Below are positions 52,209 through 61,543 of a stretch of DNA of 64,000 nucleotides, in pieces. The notes under the pieces were generated by a model. The model was not told where the DNA came from. It saw nothing but the letters and a program-made list of their open reading frames with translations, and did no database searches. Positions within the stretch are counted from its first letter, which is position 1. Each line of letters opens with the position of its first letter. Location of the stretch: assembly GCA_017521325.1 (NCBI GenBank), contig JAFXCV010000018.1, positions 1 to 64,000 of the forward strand, in the 5' to 3' direction. The stretch comes from Oscillospiraceae bacterium (GTDB lineage Bacteria > Bacillota > Clostridia > Oscillospirales > Ruminococcaceae). A program made the translations under genes and the position numbers.

Positions 52209-53800
52209 GCAAGGAAGAAAAGCAGAGCATGCAGGAACAGGATGACGAGCTGCAGGCGGGAATGGACACATTCTTTGCAGAGCCTTCACCGAAACAGGAA
52301 CAGCAGAAAAAGACCGGCGGCATGTCCAAAACCACCAAGGGTCTGATCGCAGGTGTCTCTGTGCTGGTGCTTCTGGGCGGCGGCCTGACCGCAGCGATGC
52401 TGCTGCGTGATCAGGACGGCGAATCTTCCGGAAACAACAGCAGCTCCGGCAATACACAGCCGACGGAGGAACAAGAACTGATTCCCCTCAACGAAAATCT
52501 TGCAGAGGATCTGACGCAGGTGGAAATCAAGGGTAAGGATACCTTCACGATGTTCCGTGTTTCCGAAAAGACGGAGGAGGAAAGTGCCGTTTACAGCATC
52601 AAGGGCATGGAGGATCTTCCCCTGAGCAACAATCTGCTCTCAACACTTGCCAACAATGCATGTGAGCTGTATGCTTATGATCTTGTAGAAGAAAATGCGG
52701 AAAATCTGGACAAATACGGACTTGCAAAGCCCGACGCACAGATTACCATGCACTATGAGGACGGCACAAAGTTCAGCATGTCCATCGGTATGGAATCACC
52801 GCTGGATAATGTCTACACCTACGCACAGGTGGGGGATGATGTATATCTGGTGAAGTCCTCTCCGATGGAAAACTACCGCAAGGAAACCACATTCTTCCTG
52901 TCCACGACCATTCTGGAGGAACCTGAACAGAGCGATTATCCGATCGTTGAATCCGTACGCATTGAGCGTGAGGATCTGGAGTATGATATCTATCTGGAAT
53001 ATGTGGAAGAAGATGAGGACGCTTCCCAGGGCGGTGCAGTTGCATCCCATGTGATGCGTGAACCTGTATTTGCATATCTCACCCCCGACAAGTCCACGGA
53101 TGTGACAAACGGCATGTTCGGACTGTATGCGGCACAGGTCGTGGCAGCGCATCCGACGGATGACGAGCTGGAGGATGCCGGGATTCTTGAACCCTTCTGC
53201 ACTGTCACCATGAAGTGTGACAACGGCAAGACCTATTCCCTGTATCTGGGCGACACTTATCAAACGGAAAGCGGCGATCAGAAGTGCTATTATGCCTACC
53301 TTGATGGTGTGGATGTACTGTACGGTGTTTCCGCAGATAATGCAGTATGGGCAACGATGAAGCCGGGAGATATCACCTCCGAGAACATTCTCAACACCTA
53401 TGTGTGGGATATTGCCACACTGGATGTTTCCGCAAACGGCAAGAAGATCCGTTTTGAGGGCGAGGGCGACAAGGATTCGTACGAAGTAAAGAAGGACGGC
53501 GTGGCTTGCGATAAGGAGCGTTTCCGTCTGTTCTACCGTTTCCTGCTGTATGTCTACGGCGAGGAGTTGTATCTGGATGGTGAAATTCCGGATGCTGCGC
53601 CGGATACGTCCATTCATGTGGTGACACAGGACGGCAGCGAGGATATTCTGGTGGAATTCTATAAGCTTGACAATCTGAATGCACTGGTTGTCATTAACGG
53701 ACAGCCGACCTACAAAACAAGAGCTTCGAGTATGGAGGCTATCGAGAAGAATATTGAGATTTTTGATACGAACGAAGAATTTATTACCATATGGCGGTAA
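52205..53800 (+). CDS. DUF4340 domain protein
   Basis: 531 aa. Cytoplasmic N-terminus (1-42), one TM helix (about 43-64), a Ser/Asn/Gly linker and two large external repeats of DUF4340 type (about 95-240 and 290-500; LYAYDLVEENAENLDKYGLAKPDAQITM is characteristic). DUF4340 genes often follow GldG-type genes, and the pair probably works with the exporter on the outer face. Function unknown. AGGAG precedes the ATG. Confidence 0.85.
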   Translation: MSKEEKQSMQEQDDELQAGMDTFFAEPSPKQEQQKKTGGMSKTTKGLIAGVSVLVLLGGGLTAAMLLRDQDGESSGNNSSSGNTQPTEEQELIPLNENLAEDLTQVEIKGKDTFTMFRVSEKTEEESAVYSIKGMEDLPLSNNLLSTLANNACELYAYDLVEENAENLDKYGLAKPDAQITMHYEDGTKFSMSIGMESPLDNVYTYAQVGDDVYLVKSSPMENYRKETTFFLSTTILEEPEQSDYPIVESVRIEREDLEYDIYLEYVEEDEDASQGGAVASHVMREPVFAYLTPDKSTDVTNGMFGLYAAQVVAAHPTDDELEDAGILEPFCTVTMKCDNGKTYSLYLGDTYQTESGDQKCYYAYLDGVDVLYGVSADNAVWATMKPGDITSENILNTYVWDIATLDVSANGKKIRFEGEGDKDSYEVKKDGVACDKERFRLFYRFLLYVYGEELYLDGEIPDAAPDTSIHVVTQDGSEDILVEFYKLDNLNALVVINGQPTYKTRASSMEAIEKNIEIFDTNEEFITIWR

Positions 53801-53826
53801 CGATCCGCTGTAAGAAAGGAGCCGTT

Positions 53827-54108
53827 ATGGAATCCAAATTCATGACTTATAAGGGTTATCCGCTGGTTCGCAAGGGCAGTGAGATCTATTTTGGCTATAT
53901 GAGCGATCCGTATGTTGTCTGGATGCAGATCGACAAGAAGCAGACAGAGGGTGATATTGACGTTTCCCAGAAGATCCGTCTTTATCAGATGTCAACGGAT
54001 GAGAAGCTCAGCCCCATTGAAGCGATCACAAAGACTTCCGAGCGTGATACACTCTATGACGCACTGGATGTTGCAGTGGCATGGCTTGAGCGTGCAAACA
54101 GCAAATAA
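53827..54108 (+). CDS. small conserved-type hypothetical protein at the end of the exporter operon
   Basis: 93 aa from the ATG at 53827 (AAGGAG 53815-53820); an in-frame ATG at 53791 lies inside the previous gene and lacks a ribosome-binding site. No TM helix. Sequence: a short beta-rich start (TYKGYPLVRKGSEIYFG), then a helical end (YDALDVAVAWLERA). Family not recognised. It is followed by a strong terminator. Confidence 0.75.
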   Translation: MESKFMTYKGYPLVRKGSEIYFGYMSDPYVVWMQIDKKQTEGDIDVSQKIRLYQMSTDEKLSPIEAITKTSERDTLYDALDVAVAWLERANSK

Positions 54109-54115
54109 TGCGGAG

Positions 54116-54147
54116 CAGGACGATGCATGTGCATCGTCCTGTTTTTT
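54116..54147 (+). terminator. intrinsic terminator of the ABC exporter operon
   Basis: A 12-bp perfect stem (54116-54127 with 54130-54141), nearly a palindrome, is followed by TTTTTT. Confidence 0.92.
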
Positions 54148-54226
54148 GATTTTGGGGAAGGCGTTTGTATAATGTCCCCGAACCTGCCCTTTCTGCTGGA
54201 AAATCCTTTAATTTTTTCAAAAACAA

Positions 54227-54255
54227 TTGACCTGCAAAGCGAAATATGCTATAAT
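54227..54255 (+). promoter_or_regulatory. sigma-A promoter of thyX
   Basis: TTGACC (54227-54232), 17 bp, TATAAT (54250-54255); the start is near 54262, about 30 nt before thyX. Confidence 0.88.
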
Positions 54256-54291
54256 AAATAAGTATACACTAAATAGAATGGGGAGAAGAAC

Positions 54292-55068
54292 ATGCACGTT
54301 ACTTTGATCACCTGTACACCGAATCCTGAAAAAACCGTGGCAGCGGCTGCGAAGCTCTGTTATTCCGATACGGATGCCATGCATCTGATGGATGGCATGA
54401 GTGATGAGGATGCAGGAAATTTTGTGAAAATGCTGGCATCCTACGGGCATGAAAGCCCCATTGAGCATGTCAGCTTTACATTCGGAATTGAGGGCGTTTC
54501 CCGTGCGCTTCTGGCGCAGATCACAAGACACCGCATCGCAAGCTTTTCGGTGCAGAGCCAGAGATATGTCAAGCAGGAGCATTTTGAATACATCACACCG
54601 CCCGAAATTGCAGCGGACGCAGAAACCGCCAAGGTTTATGCCGATGCCATGCAGTATTCGGTCGATGCCTACAACCGCCTTGCGGATATGCTGGAGGAGA
54701 GGCATTATCAGGAATTCCTGAAAGAGGGCGTTCCGGAAAAAACGGCACGCTCCAGAGCAGAAAAGAAGGCGATCGAGGACGCACGCTTTGTACTTCCCAA
54801 TGCCTGCGAAACCAAGATGGTCATGACGATGAATGCCAGAAGTCTGCTCAATTTCTTCCGCATGCGCTGCTGCAATCGTGCACAGTGGGAGATCCGTGCG
54901 CTTGCAAGAGAGATGTTCCGTCTGTGCTACGAGCAGGCCCCCACGATTTTTGCAAAGGCAGGTCCTTCCTGCTGCGCAGGCCCGTGTCCCGAAGGAAAGA
55001 TGACCTGCGGCAAATGCGAGGAAGTGCGCCGTGAATATGCGGAAATCAAAGAGGGAATACTAAAGTAA
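54292..55068 (+). CDS. thyX: FAD-dependent thymidylate synthase
   Basis: 258 aa, makes dTMP from dUMP using methylene-THF, FAD and NADPH. The ThyX motif RHRIASFSVQS is at 79-89. The C-terminus adds a Cys-rich segment (CCAGPCPEGKMTCGKCEE) that is not part of the core enzyme and may bind metal. First gene after its own promoter; the downstream folate gene (5-formyl-THF cyclo-ligase) fits a one-carbon theme. Confidence 0.96.
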   Translation: MHVTLITCTPNPEKTVAAAAKLCYSDTDAMHLMDGMSDEDAGNFVKMLASYGHESPIEHVSFTFGIEGVSRALLAQITRHRIASFSVQSQRYVKQEHFEYITPPEIAADAETAKVYADAMQYSVDAYNRLADMLEERHYQEFLKEGVPEKTARSRAEKKAIEDARFVLPNACETKMVMTMNARSLLNFFRMRCCNRAQWEIRALAREMFRLCYEQAPTIFAKAGPSCCAGPCPEGKMTCGKCEEVRREYAEIKEGILK

Positions 55069-55090
55069 AACTTCCATAAGGATGTAGAGT

Positions 55091-55981
55091 ATGTTAGAAT
55101 TTCGAGATATTACGCTTGATGACCGAGGATGGATCACCGACTGTCTGCGCAGCTCGGATATGCGTGGCTGCGAATACAGCTTTGCCAATAACCTTGCGTG
55201 GCGCAGACTTCACAATTCAAAAATCGCAAGACTGGGTGATTTTTACCTGTCCGTGTCGCTTGATACGCACGACGGCGTGCCTGCCTTCATGTATCCTGCT
55301 GGCGAGGGTGACCATAGGGAAGTGCTTGAAAGAATGCGCCGATATGCCGAAGGAATGGGCAAGCCCCTGCATATCTGGAACGTATCCCCCGAACGCCTTT
55401 CGTGGCTGCGTGAGCAATTCGGAGAGGACGCTTTCACCGTGGAGGACAACCGTGACAGCTGGGATTATATCTACAACAGCCGTGATCTGAGCGAGCTTGC
55501 GGGGCGTAAATATCACCAGAAGCGCAATTTTTTGCATCGCTTTGCGCAGTATGATACGCAGTTTTCCCTGATGACGGAGCAGGATTTTGACGACTGCATT
55601 GCCTTTGCGGCGGTGCGTTATAACGAAAAGCTGGAGGGCGACAGCTCTGCGATTTCCGAGCAGTTTGCAATTGATACCTATTTTCGTTATTTTTCAGAGC
55701 TGAAGCTGGAAGGTGCGGTACTTCGTGCGGACGGCAGACTCATTGCCTTCTGTGTGGGTGAGCCGCTATCGAGCGACACCTTCTGCGTGCATATCGAAAA
55801 GGCGGATACGACATATCAGGGCGTGTACGCCGCCATCAATCAGGGCTTTGCAGCACATGCGGCACAGCGATTTGCCTATATCAACCGTGAGGAGGATCTG
55901 GGAATCGAGGGACTGCGCAAGGCGAAAAAATCCTATCATCCTGCCTTTATGCAGGAAAAATACGGTGTAACTTTCAAGTAA
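55091..55981 (+). CDS. DUF2156 (GNAT-like) protein
   Basis: 296 aa, no TM helix. Recognisable DUF2156 features: GCEYSFANNLAWR near the start, GRKYHQKRNFLHRF in the middle and NREEDLGIEGLRKAKKSYHPAFMQEKYGV at the end. The fold is two GNAT domains, as in the catalytic part of MprF lysyl-phosphatidylglycerol synthases and FemX-like enzymes. It may transfer an aminoacyl or acyl group, but the substrate is unknown. It starts 22 nt after thyX with AAGGAT as a weak ribosome-binding site. Confidence 0.85.
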   Translation: MLEFRDITLDDRGWITDCLRSSDMRGCEYSFANNLAWRRLHNSKIARLGDFYLSVSLDTHDGVPAFMYPAGEGDHREVLERMRRYAEGMGKPLHIWNVSPERLSWLREQFGEDAFTVEDNRDSWDYIYNSRDLSELAGRKYHQKRNFLHRFAQYDTQFSLMTEQDFDDCIAFAAVRYNEKLEGDSSAISEQFAIDTYFRYFSELKLEGAVLRADGRLIAFCVGEPLSSDTFCVHIEKADTTYQGVYAAINQGFAAHAAQRFAYINREEDLGIEGLRKAKKSYHPAFMQEKYGVTFK

Positions 55982-55993
55982 AGGAGAAGCATT

Positions 55994-56536
55994 ATGATCT
56001 ACGTATTCCTGGCAAACGGATTTGAAGAAATGGAGGCGCTTGCACCCATCGACCTGCTGCGCCGTGCAGAAAAACAGGTCGTGACCGTCGGTGTCGGCGG
56101 CAAGGTGATTACAGGCGCACACGGGATTCCCGTGACAGCGGATATCACCACAGCCGAGATGGTACTTGGCGGAGATCTGGAAATGATCGTCCTGCCCGGC
56201 GGCATGCCCGGTACACTCAATCTGGAAAAATCCATGGAGGTGCAGACAGCGGTGGATTTCTGCATGGACAGAGAAATCTACATCGGCGCAATCTGCGCAG
56301 CACCGTCCATTCTCGGACATAAGGGCCTGCTTGAGGGCAGGGAAGCGATTGCTTACCCCGGATTTGAAACCCAGATGCCGGGTGCAGTCATCAGCAAGGA
56401 TTCTGTTTGTCAGAGCGGCAATATCATCACCGCAAAGGGTGCAGGCGTGGCAGTGGACTTTGGTCTGAAGCTTGTGGAAGTCGCTGCAGGTGCAGCTGAG
56501 GCAAAGCGTCAGCGCAATGCGATCTGCTGTCCGTAA
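55994..56536 (+). CDS. DJ-1/PfpI family protein
   Basis: 180 aa. The nucleophile-elbow cysteine is Cys101 in GAICAAPS; Glu in NGFEEMEAL near residue 15 is the partner seen in DJ-1/YajL proteins. Family members act as glyoxalases, deglycase-like repair proteins or chaperones; which one applies here is open. AAAGGAG precedes the ATG, 12 nt after the DUF2156 gene. Confidence 0.92.
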   Translation: MIYVFLANGFEEMEALAPIDLLRRAEKQVVTVGVGGKVITGAHGIPVTADITTAEMVLGGDLEMIVLPGGMPGTLNLEKSMEVQTAVDFCMDREIYIGAICAAPSILGHKGLLEGREAIAYPGFETQMPGAVISKDSVCQSGNIITAKGAGVAVDFGLKLVEVAAGAAEAKRQRNAICCP

Positions 56537-56537
56537 T

Positions 56538-57125
56538 ATGGACATCCTGACAGAAAAGAAACAGCTTCGCACGCTGCTGCGAAAGAAACGCAGGGAAATT
56601 CCCGAGGATCTGCGTGGGAAACTCGATGAGGGAATCTTCCGAAACGTCACCGCATCCGAGGAATTCTGCAATGCGGATACGCTGCTTCTCTATGTTTCCT
56701 GCAAGGGCGAAGCGGATACGATGCGGATTCTTTCTGAAGCGATGCGGCTGCAAAAGAAAATTGCAGTTCCAAAATGCTTCGAAAACGGTGAAATGCAGTT
56801 TTTCCTGATACAGAGTATGGAGGAGCTTTCCCCCGGTGCGTATGGCATCTTAGAGCCGACAGGTACACAGATCCCGCAGATTACGAAGGACACTGTGTGT
56901 TTTGTGCCGGGTGTTGCATTTACCGCAAGGGGCGAACGTCTTGGACAGGGAGGCGGATATTACGACCGCTTTCTGGAAAAGCATCCGACCTTGCGTACGG
57001 TCGGAATCTGCTACAGCGATATGCTGCTTGACACACTTCCCGCCGAAGCGCATGACAAATGCGTGGATGCGGTAATTACGGAGGAAATGATCCACAGACC
57101 GCAGGACTGTGGAAATTGTGGATAG
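56538..57125 (+). CDS. 5-formyltetrahydrofolate cyclo-ligase
   Basis: 195 aa, converts 5-formyl-THF to 5,10-methenyl-THF with ATP. N-terminal KKQLRTLLRKKRREIP and the glycine-rich ARGERLGQGGGYYDRFL motif that binds ATP are present. The ATG at 56538 starts one base after the DJ-1 stop; an ATG further upstream in frame is inside the DJ-1 gene. It recycles folate in the pool used by ThyX. Confidence 0.94.
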   Translation: MDILTEKKQLRTLLRKKRREIPEDLRGKLDEGIFRNVTASEEFCNADTLLLYVSCKGEADTMRILSEAMRLQKKIAVPKCFENGEMQFFLIQSMEELSPGAYGILEPTGTQIPQITKDTVCFVPGVAFTARGERLGQGGGYYDRFLEKHPTLRTVGICYSDMLLDTLPAEAHDKCVDAVITEEMIHRPQDCGNCG

Positions 57126-57147
57126 AACGAATTTACGGAGGTAAGGA

Positions 57148-58629
57148 ATGGCATCCAATCACGAAAATGATCGTCTGCTTGACGAAATCCTCAAGCAGAC
57201 GGAAAAGAAAAATCAGACAGAGCCTAAGCCGCAGGAGCGTGCTGCAGGCACACAGAAGCCTGCACAGCAGCCCTACGAGCCGAAATATGCAGCAAAGCCC
57301 TATGAGCCGAAGTATGCGGCACCGGAGCGCAGTGTTTCTGAGCCGAGCGAGATGGAAAAAACCACCATTCGTCAGACACCCGAAATGCAGCGTCCGAGAA
57401 CGGCGGATTCCATGGATGTTCCTGTAGCAGGGGAAGAGCGTCCGCAGGTTCGTCCACGTCCGCAGAAGACGAAAGCGCAGCGTGAAGCGGAGGCAAAGCG
57501 GAAAAGACGCCGCAGAAGAAACAAGAGTGCCGGCAGAATCTACAGCGTGCTGATCATGCTGACGCTGATCATTGTGATTTCCGTTTTTCTTTCTGTTACG
57601 ATCATCAGCGTGGGCAAGGATATGATCGGCGTTGAGGGAACCAAAACGCTGGTGCCCTTTACGATTCCCGAAGGTGCAACAACTGCCGAAATTGCAGAGG
57701 ATCTGCATGAGGCAGGCATTATCGAATACCCCAAGGCATTTGTGCTGTTCTCCAGACTGAGCAAGGCGGATGCAAGCTATGTGGCAGGTGAGCATGAGGT
57801 CAGCAGTGTCATGGCATATGAAGCGCTTATCGATGAGCTGACAGGCGTCGAGGTCAAGGACCGTGTGACGGTGGATGTCATGTTCCCCGAGGGCACGACC
57901 GTTTATGCCGCTGCAAAGAAGCTTGAGGAAGCAAATGTCTGCGATGCGCAGAAATTCGTGTACTATTTCAATCAGGCAAATTATGGTTATCAATTTGAGC
58001 AGTATCTCCCGACAACCGTGAGCAAGCTCAAATTCTGTAAGATGGAGGGATACCTGTTCCCCGATACCTATACCTTCTATGAGGAAATGGATCCGTACGA
58101 GGTATGCCTGAAGATCTACAAGAATTTCAATGTCAAGATGACGGATACCTATTATGCACGCATGCAGGAGCTAGATATCACGCTTGATGAGATGATTACG
58201 CTGGCGTCCATCGTACAGGCAGAGGCGGCAAACAAGAAGGATATGAAGGATGTTGCCTCCGTATTCTGGAATCGTCTGAATAATCCGGCGGAGTTTGCCA
58301 ATAAGCTCCAGTCCGACCCGACAAAAAAATACGTTGAGCAGACCATCAAGCCCAATATTGATCTTGCCGACCAGACGATCTATGACGCATACGATACATA
58401 TGTATGCACCGGACTTCCCGCAGGTGCAATCGGCAATCCCGGAATTGACGCAATTGAGGCGGTTCTCTATCCGAGTGATACGAATTATTACTACTTCTAT
58501 GCGAATGTGGAAACCGGCGTTACTTATTTTGCAACCACTCTTGAGGAACATTACCAGAACGAAGCGATGGTCAAGGAACAGCAAAAGCAGGCAGCAGAAG
58601 CAAGAAAGCAAGCGGAGGCTGCACAATGA
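57148..58629 (+). CDS. mltG: endolytic peptidoglycan transglycosylase MltG
   Basis: 493 aa. A cytoplasmic N-terminus of about 130 residues contains a tandem YEPKYAA repeat and a strongly basic stretch (KRKRRRRRNK); one TM helix (about 133-157) and a LysM-like subdomain lead to the YceG catalytic domain. The catalytic Glu359 lies in ASIVQAEA, and the conserved MEGYLFPDTY and LPAGAIGNPG motifs are present. It ends nascent glycan strands. AGGAGGT lies upstream of the ATG. It overlaps the next gene by 4 nt. Confidence 0.95.
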   Translation: MASNHENDRLLDEILKQTEKKNQTEPKPQERAAGTQKPAQQPYEPKYAAKPYEPKYAAPERSVSEPSEMEKTTIRQTPEMQRPRTADSMDVPVAGEERPQVRPRPQKTKAQREAEAKRKRRRRRNKSAGRIYSVLIMLTLIIVISVFLSVTIISVGKDMIGVEGTKTLVPFTIPEGATTAEIAEDLHEAGIIEYPKAFVLFSRLSKADASYVAGEHEVSSVMAYEALIDELTGVEVKDRVTVDVMFPEGTTVYAAAKKLEEANVCDAQKFVYYFNQANYGYQFEQYLPTTVSKLKFCKMEGYLFPDTYTFYEEMDPYEVCLKIYKNFNVKMTDTYYARMQELDITLDEMITLASIVQAEAANKKDMKDVASVFWNRLNNPAEFANKLQSDPTKKYVEQTIKPNIDLADQTIYDAYDTYVCTGLPAGAIGNPGIDAIEAVLYPSDTNYYYFYANVETGVTYFATTLEEHYQNEAMVKEQQKQAAEARKQAEAAQ

Positions 58630-59867
58630 TGCGCCCCGAGGTGCTTGCGCCTGCCGGAGATGCGGAACGCCTGCAGGCTGCACTGGATTTCGGTGCGGAT
58701 GCCGTTTATCTCGGCGGCACGATGTTCGGCATGCGTGCAAATCCTGCAAATTTTGACGCTCAGGGACTGCGTGAAGCAGTTGCCATGGCACACGCAAGGG
58801 GCGTGAAGGTGTATCTGACCTGCAACACACTTCCCCGAAGCAATGAACTGCAGTTCTTCCCCGATTTTGTAAAGGATGCAGTGGCTGCAGGCGTGGATGC
58901 CATGATCGTTGCGGATATCGGACTGATGACGATGATCCGTGAGCTTGCACCGCAGATGCCGCTGCATGTTTCCACACAGGCAGGCGTTGTCAATTATGCT
59001 TCTGCCAACATGCTCTACAAACTCGGCGCAAGACGAGTGGTGCTTGCCCGTGAGCTTTCCCTTGAGGAGATTTATGAGATCCGCCGCAATATTCCGGAGG
59101 ATCTGGAAATTGAAGTATTCGTCCACGGCGCAATGTGCGTGAGCTTTTCGGGAAGATGCCTGCTGTCCGCCTATTTTACGGACAGGGACGCAAACCGTGG
59201 CGCATGCGCACAGCCCTGCCGCTGGAAGTACAGTCTGGTGGAGGAAAAACGTCCCGACCAGCCCATGCCCATCGTGGAGGCACCGGAGGGAACGTACATC
59301 CTCAATGCACGGGATATGTGCATGATCGACCATCTTGACAAGCTCGCACAGGCAGGCGTGACCTCGTTCAAGATCGAGGGCAGAGCGAAATCCGCTTACT
59401 ATGTGTCTGTGATCACCAATGCCTACAGAATGGCGGTGGATTACTATATGGCACATCCGCAGGATTACAGCCTGCCGCAGGGAATTCGTGACGAGGTGTT
59501 CAAGGTCAGCCACCGCAAGTACTGCACGGGCTTCTTCTTCGGGCATCCCAATGCCTGCCAGTACTACGAGTCGGGCGGTTACATCCGCACCTGCGACGTG
59601 GTGGGAATTATCGACCGCTGCGAAAACGGCAGGGTATATGCAACCCAGAGAAACCGCTTTTTTGCCGGGGATACAGTGGAGATCCTCGCCCCGAATCAGC
59701 TTCCTGTGACGATGAAGCTTGATGAGATCTATAACGGTGACGGCGAACGCATCACAACAGTAAACCATGCCATGATGGATTTCTCCTTCCCGTGTGAGAA
59801 GGAATTCCCCAAAAACAGCATCATCCGCATGATGACGGATGAGGAAGCAGATACCGTGATACGGTAA
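58626..59867 (+). CDS. U32 family peptidase / tRNA hydroxylation protein (TrhP-like)
   Basis: 413 aa. The U32 signature EVFVHGAMCVSFSGRCLLS is intact, with nearby Cys residues (GRC, GACAQPCRW) likely to hold a Fe-S cluster. The start LAPAGDAERLQAALDFGADAVYLGG marks the TIM-barrel-like domain. Members near mltG in Firmicutes (YrrO/TrhP) are needed for 5-hydroxyuridine in tRNA; older names call them collagenase-like peptidases. The ATG overlaps the mltG stop. Confidence 0.92.
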   Translation: MMRPEVLAPAGDAERLQAALDFGADAVYLGGTMFGMRANPANFDAQGLREAVAMAHARGVKVYLTCNTLPRSNELQFFPDFVKDAVAAGVDAMIVADIGLMTMIRELAPQMPLHVSTQAGVVNYASANMLYKLGARRVVLARELSLEEIYEIRRNIPEDLEIEVFVHGAMCVSFSGRCLLSAYFTDRDANRGACAQPCRWKYSLVEEKRPDQPMPIVEAPEGTYILNARDMCMIDHLDKLAQAGVTSFKIEGRAKSAYYVSVITNAYRMAVDYYMAHPQDYSLPQGIRDEVFKVSHRKYCTGFFFGHPNACQYYESGGYIRTCDVVGIIDRCENGRVYATQRNRFFAGDTVEILAPNQLPVTMKLDEIYNGDGERITTVNHAMMDFSFPCEKEFPKNSIIRMMTDEEADTVIR

Positions 59868-59904
59868 CATCCCTTGCATCATGGGACGGCAAATACAAAA
59901 GGAC

Positions 59905-59945
59905 AAAGCCTCCTCTGATTTTCAGATCAGAAGGAGGCTTTTTGA
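59905..59945 (+). terminator. intrinsic terminator after the U32 gene
   Basis: Arms 59905-59919 and 59926-59941 give about 15 bp with one bulge, and a T-tract (TTTTTGATT) follows. Confidence 0.9.
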
Positions 59946-59973
59946 TTGATAATTCGTATCAGAAAAGAGCGTA

Positions 59974-60582
59974 ATGATGGAATTTCATGAAAAATTACAA
60001 GAACTGAGAAAACGCAAAGGCATGACGCAGGAGGAGCTTGCACAGGCACTCTATGTGTCAAGAACTGCAGTTTCAAAATGGGAGTCGGGAAGAGGATACC
60101 CGAATATCGACTCGCTCAAGGCAATTGCCAAATTTTATTCTGTGACAATAGATGAGCTTTTGTCAGGAGATGAAGTGCTGTCGATTGCAGAGGAGGACAG
60201 CAGACAGAAGGAAAGCCACATGTGCGATCTGGTTTTCGGATCGCTTGACTGCAGTATTGCCATGTTTCTGTTTCTGCCGTTCTTCGGGCAGAACGTGGAT
60301 GGCGTGCTGTATGAAGTGTCGCTGTTGTCTCTGACGGCAGCTGCCCCTTACCTGAAGGCAATCTATTTTGCTGCCGTGATCGGGATGGTGCTTTTGGGAC
60401 TTCTGACGCTTGCGCTGCAAAGCTGCCGGTGGATGTTCTGGGAGCGCAGCAAAAGGATGCTTTCGCTGCTTCTGAATGCGTGTGCAACGCTTCTCTTTAT
60501 TCTCAGCAGGCAGCCCTATGCGGCAGGATTTCTGTTCGTTTACCTCCTGATCAAGGGGCTGATGCTGATAAAACGGCGGTGA
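59974..60582 (+). CDS. XRE-family regulator with membrane domain
   Basis: 202 aa. The N-terminal HTH (residues 5-62: [27 protein letters not shown]) is followed by a short linker and a C-terminal region with three or four hydrophobic helices (about 85-190). Such HTH-membrane proteins are usually bacterial sensors of envelope stress or small molecules, with unknown ligands. The start could equally be the next codon (ATG ATG). The downstream PAP2 gene is a possible target. Confidence 0.88.
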   Translation: MMEFHEKLQELRKRKGMTQEELAQALYVSRTAVSKWESGRGYPNIDSLKAIAKFYSVTIDELLSGDEVLSIAEEDSRQKESHMCDLVFGSLDCSIAMFLFLPFFGQNVDGVLYEVSLLSLTAAAPYLKAIYFAAVIGMVLLGLLTLALQSCRWMFWERSKRMLSLLLNACATLLFILSRQPYAAGFLFVYLLIKGLMLIKRR

Positions 60583-60616
60583 CACGAAACGTATCATCCC
60601 TGTGACGCACGGATTC

Positions 60617-60645
60617 TTGCATATTTTCCGATCTTCCTGTAAGAT
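60617..60645 (+). promoter_or_regulatory. possible sigma-A promoter of the PAP2 gene
   Basis: TTGCAT (60617-60622), 17 bp and TAAGAT (60640-60645), 42 nt before the gene. The -10 is weak. Confidence 0.45.
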
Positions 60646-60686
60646 GGAATCAGGCAGATGCCGATACCAAAAAGGAGGATTTGAAA

Positions 60687-61343
60687 ATGAAACTGAAAAC
60701 CAAAAGAAACTTCTGCATTGCCGCAGTCTGCCTTCTGGCGTTTATGCTGTGGACACTGGCAATCCGACTGCTGGATGTTGCTCCCATAGGTCCGCAAGGA
60801 TCTTCTGTGGGATTTGCAGCATTCAACGGGGCATTCCATGATCTTACCGGTGTACATATGCGCCTGTACACGCTCACGGACTGGCTGAGCCTGATTCCGG
60901 TCGGATTTGTATTTGGATTTGCACTGCTCGGACTTGTGCAGTGGATCAGGAGAAAGCACATACTGAAGGTGGATTACAGCATCCTTGTCCTTGGCGGATT
61001 TTATATCCTTGTACTTGCGGCATATCTTCTGTTTGAAGAATTGGCTGTCAATTACAGACCGGTGCTGATCAGCGGAATTCTGGAAGCATCCTATCCGTCA
61101 TCAACGACCATGCTTGTGCTGTGCGTGATGACCACTGCGAGCATGCAGCTCAGTGAACGGATCCAAAACAGCACATTCCGAAAGGCAGTCTGCCATGGAA
61201 TCCACGCCTTTACAGCGTTTATGGTGGTTGGCAGACTGATCTCCGGTGTGCATTGGATCACCGATATTATCGGCGGTGCATTGCTCAGTGCAGGACTTGT
61301 CATGCTGTATCATGCCGTTGTCGGAGTCAAACGGAAGTCTTGA
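60687..61343 (+). CDS. PAP2-family phosphatase-like membrane protein (divergent)
   Basis: 218 aa, six predicted TM helices. The third PAP2 signature is intact (GRLISGVHWITDIIGG, with Arg, His and Asp). The second is YPSSTTM in place of the usual PSGH, and the first has only the RP of NYRPV, with no Lys seen six residues before. The active site is therefore incomplete by the classical pattern. The ATG at 60687 fits AAAGGAGG (60671-60678); the TTG at 60681 would be too close. Confidence 0.85.
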   Translation: MKLKTKRNFCIAAVCLLAFMLWTLAIRLLDVAPIGPQGSSVGFAAFNGAFHDLTGVHMRLYTLTDWLSLIPVGFVFGFALLGLVQWIRRKHILKVDYSILVLGGFYILVLAAYLLFEELAVNYRPVLISGILEASYPSSTTMLVLCVMTTASMQLSERIQNSTFRKAVCHGIHAFTAFMVVGRLISGVHWITDIIGGALLSAGLVMLYHAVVGVKRKS

Positions 61344-61384
61344 TTGTTTAGCTTGAGAAAAAGGGGTAAGTTTCTTTAAACTTA

Positions 61385-61474
61385 CCCCCACCCCAACCCC
61401 TCCCCCAAAGGGGGAGGGGCTATATTGCGAGGGTACTGCGTACCCTCAAACCCGCCAAAGGACTTCGTCCTTTG
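61385..61474 (-). repeat. intergenic multi-hairpin repeat, copy B (inverted)
   Basis: In plus orientation: CCCCACCCCAACCCC, a long C-run/G-run hairpin (61397-61419), GAGGGTAC-tgc-GTACCCTC (61429-61447) and CAAAGGAC-ttc-GTCCTTTG (61456-61474). This is copy A (39246-39320) read backwards. It lies between the convergent PAP2 and GH10 genes. Confidence 0.75.
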
Positions 61475-61500
61475 AACCAAACAAGGTTTTTCGACAGTCT

Positions 61501-61531
61501 AAACAGCCCCTCAAAGAGGGGCTGTTTTTCA
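61501..61531. terminator. bidirectional terminator between PAP2 and GH10 genes
   Basis: A perfect 12-bp stem (61501-61512 with 61516-61527) with a 3-nt loop and TTTTTC on the plus strand; the minus strand has a shorter T-stretch. Confidence 0.85.
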
Positions 61532-61543
61532 TCAATTATCGTT

